In this document: one piece after another, positions 1 to 5,813 of the stretch
Numbering within the stretch: the stretch's first letter is position 1
Layout of the letters: each line of letters begins with the position of its first letter
DNA from: an uncultured Actinomycetes bacterium
Lineage (GTDB): Bacteria; Actinomycetota; Actinomycetes; S36-B12
DNA length: 19,709 nucleotides
Reading direction: 5' to 3'
NCBI GenBank assembly: GCA_905181745.1
Contig: CAJIYV010000137.1
Span: 1-19,709, forward strand
Position numbers and translations under genes: made by a program
Notes under the pieces: generated by a model
What the model saw: only the letters and a program-made list of their open reading frames with translations
Databases searched by the model: none
What the model was told of the DNA's origin: nothing

Positions 1-132
1 AGTTATTGCTCGAGTCTTTCCAGTTCCCGCCCCAGCGAGCACGCGGACCGGGCCCCCAACAGCTAAGGCCACCTCGCGCTGCTCCCCATCCAATCCTTCA
101 AGGATGCTGTGCGCACGCTGCTCTGGGTTCAC
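1..132 (-). CDS. uvrD2: UvrD2-type superfamily 1 DNA helicase, N-terminal fragment (cut by window edge)
   Basis: Reading the minus strand from a GTG at 132 gives 44 codons open to the window edge. They contain an N-terminal Q-motif-like stretch (GLDGEQREVAL) followed by the Walker A loop LAGAGTGKTRAIT at residues 33-44, which is the start of a UvrD/PcrA-like 3'-5' DNA helicase. An in-frame TGA lies just upstream of the GTG (codon at 145-147), so GTG 132 is the earliest possible start. A nearby ATG at 148 is out of frame. The -10-like CAAGAT at 139-144 sits seven bases from the GTG, which suggests a leaderless mRNA. The next gene, divergently transcribed, is a mycoredoxin homologue; in mycobacteria uvrD2 lies divergent from mrx1 in the same way, which supports UvrD2 over other UvrD paralogues. 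Everything beyond motif I is outside the window, so the symbol rests on the N-terminus and synteny. Confidence 0.8.
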   Translation of the reverse strand, partial: MNPEQRAHSILEGLDGEQREVALAVGGPVRVLAGAGTGKTRAIT

Positions 133-138
133 CCGCTG

Positions 139-144
139 ATCTTG
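139..144 (-). promoter_or_regulatory. Putative -10 box of uvrD2 (leaderless)
   Basis: The minus strand reads CAAGAT, then CAGCGG, then the GTG start at 132. The second-position A and final T, the two most important bases of a bacterial -10 element, are present. The final T lies seven bases before the G of GTG, the same spacing as at three other starts in this window. No Shine-Dalgarno sequence is seen. It is a weak match on its own. Confidence 0.35.
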
Positions 145-186
145 TCATGGGGATCTGACCCCCTCGCACCAACTCCGGATCACCCC

Positions 187-192
187 TAGACT
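187..192 (+). promoter_or_regulatory. Putative -10 box of mrx1 (leaderless)
   Basis: TAGACT fits the actinobacterial TANNNT -10 consensus and ends seven bases before the ATG at 199. Transcription would thus begin at or next to the A of the start codon. There is no purine-rich ribosome binding site between the box and the ATG. I see no clear -35 element. Confidence 0.5.
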
Positions 193-198
193 GCGAGT

Positions 199-447
199 AT
201 GGGTAATGCAGCTTTGGTAACCGTCTACACGACAACGTGGTGCGGGCCGTGCAAGCGTCTCAAGGCCCAAATGGGGCGGGCAGGAGTTGAATTCACCGAA
301 GTGAACATTGAAGTCGACCCGGCCGCCGCCGCTTTTGTCGCTTCGGTCAACGGGGGCAACGAGATGGTGCCCACACTCAAGTTTTCTGATGGATCAACGC
401 TGACTAATCCCCCAATCGCCGACGTAATTGCCAAACTTGGGGATTAG
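199..447 (+). CDS. mrx1: Mycoredoxin-1 / glutaredoxin-like oxidoreductase with CGPC active site
   Basis: This 82-residue protein has a single thioredoxin-fold domain. The active site TTWCGPCKRL is at residues 12-21 (Cys15, Cys18). The cis-proline motif is MVPTLKF near residue 56-62, followed by the C-terminal signature SDGSTLTNP. The GGN...VPT and DGS.LTNP signatures match mycoredoxin-1, the actinobacterial enzyme that uses mycothiol to reduce mycothiol-protein mixed disulfides. Length is normal for the family (about 80). Mycoredoxins usually have a CxYC-type site; here it is CGPC, as in thioredoxin, so the preferred reductant may differ. It is cytosolic, with no signal peptide. The ATG start is supported by the TAGACT box seven bases upstream. 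The gene is divergent from uvrD2 and converges on nudC with a 7-base gap, an arrangement also found in mycobacteria. Confidence 0.85.
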   Translation: MGNAALVTVYTTTWCGPCKRLKAQMGRAGVEFTEVNIEVDPAAAAFVASVNGGNEMVPTLKFSDGSTLTNPPIADVIAKLGD

Positions 448-454
448 CTTTTAA

Positions 455-1375
455 CTAGCGAAATGAGGTACTGCTGGGCAGTATTTCTCCGTACCAGCGG
501 GCAATCAGCTGGTGGGCAATGCTCACCCGTGGTGGCAAGTGCAACTTCTGCGCCGAGCACAATTGCATGATTTCGGCCCGGTCGTACCACCGGGCTTCCA
601 CGATTTCCTCACCATCAACGCAAATGTCGGTAGTTATAGCTCGCGCCTGATACCCCAACATAAGCGAGTTAGGAAATGGCCATGGTTGACTCCCCAGGTA
701 ATCAATACTGTCCGGATCAATGGCAATTCCGGTTTCTTCACTCACCTCGCGGACCACTGCTGCTTCGGCTGATTCGCCCGCCTCAACGAAACCTGCGAGG
801 ACCGAAGCCGATCCGATCTGCCATCGGCTTTGCCGAGCAAGAAGTACTCGATCATCGGGGTCCGTTACCAACATGATTACTGCCGGATCTGTACGTGGAA
901 AATGAATTGAGTTATCCGTGGTGCACCTACGAGCCCAACCAGCATCGCTGTGAACCGTCTTGCCCCCGCATCGAGGGCAATGCGTATGCGTGGAATTCCA
1001 ATTATCCAAAGCAATGGCCGCTACCAGCAATCCAGCTTCGCGATCATTGAGAAGTGCCCCTCCCGCCCGCAAGTTCAACCAGGAATCAGGATCATGGGCG
1101 GAAACAAAATCGGTGTCAGCCGATACTCCAAAAAATACTATTCCGGCATCACGGCCCAGAAAGTAAGTCGACGAGTTCTGGGGAATGTCTGCGAACTTGA
1201 AAACCACAAGATTTTCGCCGTCAAAGGGAGCCTGTGAATTATGCACACAAATGAACCGGGTGCTGGGATCGATGAGTGATTCTGCAATCCACTTGGGATC
1301 TTTGCGCAAATGCGCACTGCGGTCAGTTGCGCTCCGAGAAAGTACTAAATCGGTTAACCTGGACGAATGTGCCAT
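455..1375 (-). CDS. nudC: NAD+ pyrophosphatase / RNA deNADding Nudix hydrolase NudC
   Basis: This 306-residue Nudix hydrolase is of the NADH pyrophosphatase family, which cleaves NAD(H) to NMN(H) and AMP and can remove NAD caps from RNA 5' ends. The order is an N-terminal NUDIX-like domain (about 1-125), a zinc-ribbon region with Cys133 and Cys136 (CPRC) and Cys151, and then the Nudix catalytic domain. The Nudix box runs from Gly195 to Ile217 and has all the GX5EX7REVXEEXG positions. The NAD-specific array SQPWPFPNS follows at 229-237, which separates NudC from other Nudix enzymes. E. coli NudC has a second CxxC; here the equivalent position reads CTTD, so the fourth zinc ligand is missing or replaced. 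The ATG at 1375 has a GAAAGGA ribosome binding site four bases away. It is divergent from the acyltransferase and convergent with mrx1. Confidence 0.9.
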   Translation of the reverse strand: MAHSSRLTDLVLSRSATDRSAHLRKDPKWIAESLIDPSTRFICVHNSQAPFDGENLVVFKFADIPQNSSTYFLGRDAGIVFFGVSADTDFVSAHDPDSWLNLRAGGALLNDREAGLLVAAIALDNWNSTHTHCPRCGGKTVHSDAGWARRCTTDNSIHFPRTDPAVIMLVTDPDDRVLLARQSRWQIGSASVLAGFVEAGESAEAAVVREVSEETGIAIDPDSIDYLGSQPWPFPNSLMLGYQARAITTDICVDGEEIVEARWYDRAEIMQLCSAQKLHLPPRVSIAHQLIARWYGEILPSSTSFR

Positions 1376-1379
1376 GGAA

Positions 1380-1386
1380 TCCTTTC
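1380..1386 (-). promoter_or_regulatory. Shine-Dalgarno site of nudC
   Basis: The minus strand reads GAAAGGA followed by TTCC and the ATG at 1375. This is one of the few clear ribosome binding sites in the window; neighbouring genes lack one and appear leaderless. Confidence 0.55.
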
Positions 1387-1396
1387 AACGAGAACC

Positions 1397-1402
1397 AACC
1401 TA
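1397..1402 (-). promoter_or_regulatory. Putative -10 box of nudC, overlapped by an opposite-strand -10-like hexamer
   Basis: The minus strand reads TAGGTT (TANNNT). A start about seven bases downstream, near 1390, would give a leader of about 15 bases containing the GAAAGGA site, so this gene would be normally leadered. The plus strand carries TACCCT at 1401-1406, sharing two base pairs, so the region could fire in both directions. Confidence 0.4.
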
Positions 1403-1426
1403 CCCTTTGAACAGATCGCCTGCACA

Positions 1427-1432
1427 TAGGCT
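1427..1432 (+). promoter_or_regulatory. Putative -10 box of the acyltransferase gene (leaderless, decides the start)
   Basis: TAGGCT fits TANNNT and its last T is seven bases before the GTG at 1439. A TTG at 1433, in the same frame, begins directly after the box and would lie upstream of the predicted transcription start. The box therefore favours GTG 1439. TTGAAC at 1407-1412 resembles a -35 box but the 14-base spacer is short. Confidence 0.45.
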
Positions 1433-1438
1433 TTGACC

Positions 1439-2683
1439 GTGAACGTGTTTATTAGGCAACTCACCGGCATTCGTTTAGTTGCTGCCGTCTGGGTTTTGCT
1501 GTACCACTCACAAGGCCCCTTGGATGCAATTGGTGTGTTAGGCATCCCCGTTCTCCCAGATTTTATTCGGGTCGGCCGACTGGGTGTGGATTTATTTTTC
1601 GCCCTCTCTGGTTTTATCTTGGCGCACACCTATTTAAGTTCACTTGGAGAACGGCTCAAAGTGAACAAGTCCGTGAGGTTTTTGTGGCTACGGCTCGCAC
1701 GCATCTATCCCGTCCATGTGGTCATGCTTTTGATAGCGGGCTTTGCTGTTACTGCTCAATCAATCGTTACCGGTGAGGAACTCAACCGCAGTTGGCTTAA
1801 CCCATGGGATTTCATTAAAAACCTGCTGTTGATTCAGGAATGGGGCTCAGACCCGCAGCGGGGCTGGAACTTCGTGGCATGGTCACTTTCAATGGAATGG
1901 CTCGCCTATCTGATTTTCCCGTTCATGGCTCTTGTTTTGTGGCGAATGCATAAGCACTCACCGACTTGGGCCTTGTGCCTTTTATGGATCATGTCACTTA
2001 CACCATTAGTTATTTACGGGCTGGGATCCTCAGACCCTTATTACACGGAAAATTGGGGTTCTACTTACCGGGTTCTTACCGCCTTTACGGCCGGTGCAAT
2101 TTCCTACTTGATCGTGGATCGACTGCGTGAATCTGATCGCGCAGCGGCTATATGCGATGTATTGGCCTTTGTCTTGCCAGCAATTGTTGTCGCCGGTTCC
2201 GTGTTTTTGGCTTGGCTTCCTGCCGCTGTCTCGCCCATTACTTCCACAGATCCAGATGCCGAACCGCTTCCTCCCCTTTTTCACCTCACGCTAGTGCCTG
2301 TTTTGATCGTGTGGATTGGCGTCCTTGCACTGTCACGTCGGGGCATGGCGAATCTGCTGGCAACCAAAATTATGGTGTTTGGGGGATTCATCTCATATTC
2401 GCTGTACATGACTCATCTTGTCTGGTTTGGATTATGGCGCGCGGGGATGAAAACCTTGGGTATTGAGAGTGGGCCCTTGTACGCGCTTTCGGTCCTATTT
2501 CTGCTTGGCATGTCGTTTGTGATTGCCTACGTGATGTGGCGTCTGGTTGAAGAGCCGGCGCGGATTCGAATGCGCATTTGGATTGGAATTCGTCCAACCC
2601 CCACCGAAGAAGCGGGTGAGGCCATTGTCGAGAACACTGACCCTACAACTGCTACGCCAATTGACGTTCCAGATCGTGAATAA
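1439..2683 (+). CDS. Acyltransferase family 3 (OafA/YrhL-like) integral membrane protein
   Basis: The protein has about 414 residues and roughly ten hydrophobic segments, as in membrane acyltransferases that O-acylate sugars of cell-surface polysaccharides, glycolipids or antibiotics. Family marks, numbered from the alternative TTG at 1433, are: the N-terminal GIRLVAAVWVLLYH with the conserved His25; GVDLFFALSGF at 51-61; RLARIYP at 87-93; and the terminal SYSLYMTHLVW and VEEPARIRMR motifs. After the last membrane segment comes a short acidic, Thr/Pro-rich cytoplasmic tail. The acceptor cannot be told from sequence. The start is GTG 1439 because of the TAGGCT box; TTG 1433 adds only two residues. 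The 3' end overlaps the end of adnB by 32 bases on the opposite strand. It lies within an otherwise conserved DNA-repair/redox block and is probably functionally unrelated to it. Confidence 0.85.
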   Translation: MNVFIRQLTGIRLVAAVWVLLYHSQGPLDAIGVLGIPVLPDFIRVGRLGVDLFFALSGFILAHTYLSSLGERLKVNKSVRFLWLRLARIYPVHVVMLLIAGFAVTAQSIVTGEELNRSWLNPWDFIKNLLLIQEWGSDPQRGWNFVAWSLSMEWLAYLIFPFMALVLWRMHKHSPTWALCLLWIMSLTPLVIYGLGSSDPYYTENWGSTYRVLTAFTAGAISYLIVDRLRESDRAAAICDVLAFVLPAIVVAGSVFLAWLPAAVSPITSTDPDAEPLPPLFHLTLVPVLIVWIGVLALSRRGMANLLATKIMVFGGFISYSLYMTHLVWFGLWRAGMKTLGIESGPLYALSVLFLLGMSFVIAYVMWRLVEEPARIRMRIWIGIRPTPTEEAGEAIVENTDPTTATPIDVPDRE

Positions 2684-5600
2684 TTCCATCGGTGTCAACC
2701 GGTAGTTCAGTTCCTAATGCCAGCATGACAAAGGCGGTTTCGACTTCTTTCCAATCAACTCCGGTGATTTGTGCCCACGCGAGTCGATAAAAAGCGAGTT
2801 GGGTTGGATCAAGGTGATCGGTACCCCCCGTTTTCCAATCAACGACTAGATACCGTCCATCAATTTCAAACACTGCATCGATATACCCCGTAACTGATCG
2901 GCCCAAAATCGTCAGATTGAAATGCTGTTCAACGGCGACCGGTGTCAGGTTTGCAAAGCGACTCGACAGAAATGTTTTTTTGAGGTTGCGCACCGATTCA
3001 GTGTCGGTTCCCGCTCGGTCCCAAGCGCCCTCCAATTCATCCCAGTCAAATAGAGTCGCCAGGCCGTAATGGGTTTCAATAAATGCATGGATTTCAGTAC
3101 CTCGCGCCGCAATGTAGTTCGGCTGCTGGGGCATGGGTCGGGCAAGTTCTACCGCGAGAACTTCAGGTTCGCGCATTGCACGCAGCATGCTGCTCGCTCC
3201 CAGACTCCGTGGTAGCGCAACCGTGCGGACAGGTGAATTAAGCCGTTCACGCTCTCCCCGCAATGCCGCGAGTGCACTTTCCCAACGATCCACGGTGACA
3301 CTGTCATTATCGACCAACTCTGCCAGAGGGGTCGCGCCCTCGTGCACAAATTCGGATTGTCGAATCAGTTCCTCCCGAGTACCCTGCGGCACAGGTAGGG
3401 GCCACGACCACTGCTCCGGGTTTTCGCTTCGCTCGGGTCGATCACCATCAGGTCGGGGCGCCCAAAAAGGAATATTGGCACTCGTCCCGGCAAGGAGGTC
3501 ATGGGCTGCCGTAAGGAAGGGGTGTGGGCCATGGGGAGTTTTCCAATTCACGCCCCACCAACTGCCACTGAGCGTTAATGAGTCTTTAGCCCGAGTCAGG
3601 GCGACATAAGCCAACCGCTCAACCTCGCGTTCTTTGAGCGAATCGAAGTGAGCCAAGTAGCCCTTCTTGAGATCTGTCTCAGAGAGTTTGGTCAGACTGT
3701 AATCAGGGAATGCGGCGATCGCAGCCGACGCATCTTGGCGCAAAGGCCAGGGTGCCATAGTCGCATTTGTACTCCAATTACTGCGCGCTTTGCCACCGGG
3801 GAAAGCCTTGTCACTGAGGTTGGGGAGGTACACGTGCGTGTACTCCAGACCCTTTGCTTTATAGATGGTGATGAGCTGTACCGCACCTTTTTCCACCGGT
3901 TGCTCAAAATCCAGACTTATGTCGAATCTCTCAATGTCATTGAGCCGAGAAATAAATGCTCCCAGGGAAACCCGACCATCAGCGTCTGTGAAGTCTGCTG
4001 CCAGATTAATCAATTCGTTGACTGCAATCGCGTCATTGGCTTTGAGTTGACTTTGAACATCAATCCCAGTCGCGCGAATAACCCGCCCCAAAAATTCAAC
4101 CAGTGGCTCCCCCGCATGTGGACGTACGGATCGGATCACACCCGCCATTTTCCCGAAGCGATCAATCGCGCTTGTGGAATAATGGTCAAGTGAACCAAGA
4201 TCAAATAGTGCGTCAGAGAGCGAGACGACATCGACCAGATCGATTCCCTCAACTGCCGAACTGAGCGCCTGATCAATGCTGTCGGCTTCGTGGGCACTGT
4301 CATCTTGGGGCCGTCCACCCGTCTTCGTGAGTTCAGCGGCGCGTGCACCTAATGCCGCCAAGTCCCGCGCGCCAATGCGCCATTTGACACCGCTGGCCCA
4401 GCGCACGAATGACGGGTTAGCAGTTGGTTCGTGGATGACTTCCAGGATTGCGCGAAGATCGATGACGAGCGGATGCGAGAGAAGCCCAGCTGCAGAGTGC
4501 AATTGCACAGGGATCCCCCGCTGTTGCAATGCATCCTGCATGCGCAGCAGATAGTTTCCGGTTGTCGCTAGCACCGCAATGTCTTGATCAAGACCAGCCG
4601 CGTGAATCGCTTCGTGCTGCTCGGCGATCCGCTCCGCCATCCAGGAAATCTCCTGATCAGCGAAGTCGAAAAGTGCGAGGGTGATTTCACCTTGAAGCTC
4701 GCGGGTGGGATCCAAACGTTGCACGTTCGGGTGCTCAGCCCGCAAATTTTCCGATATAAGATTTGCCAGCTCAAGAATTTGAATTCCAGAACGACGATTT
4801 GCTGAAAGCGGATACACACTCGCTGGCTGATCATCTTTAGTGCGGAATTGACGTGGGAAGCTATTGATGTTCTCAACACTGGCCCCACGCCAACCGTAAA
4901 TCGCTTGACAGGGATCTCCCACCGCCGTGACCGGAAACCCAGCGGAAAATATTGTTTCCAAAAGAATACGTTGGCTAATGGACGTGTCTTGGTACTCATC
5001 AAGTAGCGCGATTTCAAAGCGGGATCGAATTTGCATCGCGACCTGCGGAAATTGGGTAACGATCTTGGTGGCTAATCGAACTTGGTCGGAGAACTCGATG
5101 AGTTCGCGCTCTTTCTTTAACTCACGCCAATCTTGCACGAGTCGCGAGAGAGCGATTCGCCGGCCCGAAGTACTCGCAATTTTCCGCAGTGATGCATTCG
5201 ATCCGCGCAGGCCAGCCACATAGGAGATCAATTTCAGGTCGTATTCGATCACCTGCTCCGGGTCAATCGCGAGTTCACTCAGCTCAGAATCAAGTGCCAA
5301 CAACTCAGAAGTCAATTTTGCCGGGCCAACAGAGATGCCAGAGAGATCTCGTGGCGTGTTGCACACCAGTCGGTAAGCCAATTGTTGCCTTTCCCCGTCG
5401 GTTAAGACATCGGTATTGAAATCGCGCCCCAGGAGGGCTCCAAATTCCTTAACAATCCCTGATGCAAAAGAGTTGTAGGTGACAATTACTGGATCGCCAC
5501 TCTCGGACGCGAAACTTTGTGGGTCCACATCCATTAACTTGCTAATTCGCGACCGGGCCGATTCCAGTAATTGTGCGGTTGCTTTAGTAGTGAAAGTAAG

Positions 5601-5813
5601 TCCGAGAACTTGTTCAGGTGTGAGGTAGCCACTTCCAATCAGAAATGCAATGCGTGCTGACATTGATGTGGTTTTCCCTGATCCTGCACCTGCCACCATC
5701 ACGGCAGGTTCGAGCGGAGCCTTGACGGCACTCAACTGTTGTTCTGAAAGCGAAAAACCCAGAATGTGCTCGAGATCTGCATTGCTGAGCTCGTTATTCG
5801 ATTGCGTCGTCAT
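2652..5813 (-). CDS. adnB: AdnB-like subunit of an AdnAB helicase-nuclease (lead motor plus RecB-type nuclease)
   Basis: This is an SF1A motor fused to a C-terminal RecB-family nuclease, about 1053 residues. AdnAB processes double-strand break ends in actinobacteria, in place of RecBCD/AddAB. Positions are counted from the alternative GTG at 5822. Walker A GAGSGKT is at 45-51, Walker B DEYQDT at 275-280, motif III GDPCQAIYGWRGA at 302-314, motif V IYKAKGLEY (the usual His is Tyr) and motif VI YVALTRAK. The nuclease domain has His912 (GTEIHAF), Asp982 (GYIDAV), Asp995 and Lys997 (VVDWKTG), and Gln1008/Tyr1012 (QLAFY). There is no Fe-S cysteine set. All catalytic motor residues are intact, as expected for the driving subunit. 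ATG 5813 is chosen because GAGGAG at 5824-5829 is ten bases away, against one base from GTG 5822. It overlaps the end of adnA by 20 bases, so translation is probably coupled. Confidence 0.88.
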   Translation of the reverse strand: MTTQSNNELSNADLEHILGFSLSEQQLSAVKAPLEPAVMVAGAGSGKTTSMSARIAFLIGSGYLTPEQVLGLTFTTKATAQLLESARSRISKLMDVDPQSFASESGDPVIVTYNSFASGIVKEFGALLGRDFNTDVLTDGERQQLAYRLVCNTPRDLSGISVGPAKLTSELLALDSELSELAIDPEQVIEYDLKLISYVAGLRGSNASLRKIASTSGRRIALSRLVQDWRELKKERELIEFSDQVRLATKIVTQFPQVAMQIRSRFEIALLDEYQDTSISQRILLETIFSAGFPVTAVGDPCQAIYGWRGASVENINSFPRQFRTKDDQPASVYPLSANRRSGIQILELANLISENLRAEHPNVQRLDPTRELQGEITLALFDFADQEISWMAERIAEQHEAIHAAGLDQDIAVLATTGNYLLRMQDALQQRGIPVQLHSAAGLLSHPLVIDLRAILEVIHEPTANPSFVRWASGVKWRIGARDLAALGARAAELTKTGGRPQDDSAHEADSIDQALSSAVEGIDLVDVVSLSDALFDLGSLDHYSTSAIDRFGKMAGVIRSVRPHAGEPLVEFLGRVIRATGIDVQSQLKANDAIAVNELINLAADFTDADGRVSLGAFISRLNDIERFDISLDFEQPVEKGAVQLITIYKAKGLEYTHVYLPNLSDKAFPGGKARSNWSTNATMAPWPLRQDASAAIAAFPDYSLTKLSETDLKKGYLAHFDSLKEREVERLAYVALTRAKDSLTLSGSWWGVNWKTPHGPHPFLTAAHDLLAGTSANIPFWAPRPDGDRPERSENPEQWSWPLPVPQGTREELIRQSEFVHEGATPLAELVDNDSVTVDRWESALAALRGERERLNSPVRTVALPRSLGASSMLRAMREPEVLAVELARPMPQQPNYIAARGTEIHAFIETHYGLATLFDWDELEGAWDRAGTDTESVRNLKKTFLSSRFANLTPVAVEQHFNLTILGRSVTGYIDAVFEIDGRYLVVDWKTGGTDHLDPTQLAFYRLAWAQITGVDWKEVETAFVMLALGTELPVDTDGIIHDLERQLA

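Noticed and set aside
146..148. Minus-strand ATG upstream of uvrD2 as a start
   Set aside because: It is out of frame with the Walker A-containing reading frame, and the correct frame has a TGA between it and GTG 132.
3133..4193. Plus-strand open frames of 158 and 181 codons opposite adnB
   Set aside because: They mirror the codons of adnB, have no ribosome binding site or domain, and adnB is well supported by helicase and nuclease motifs.
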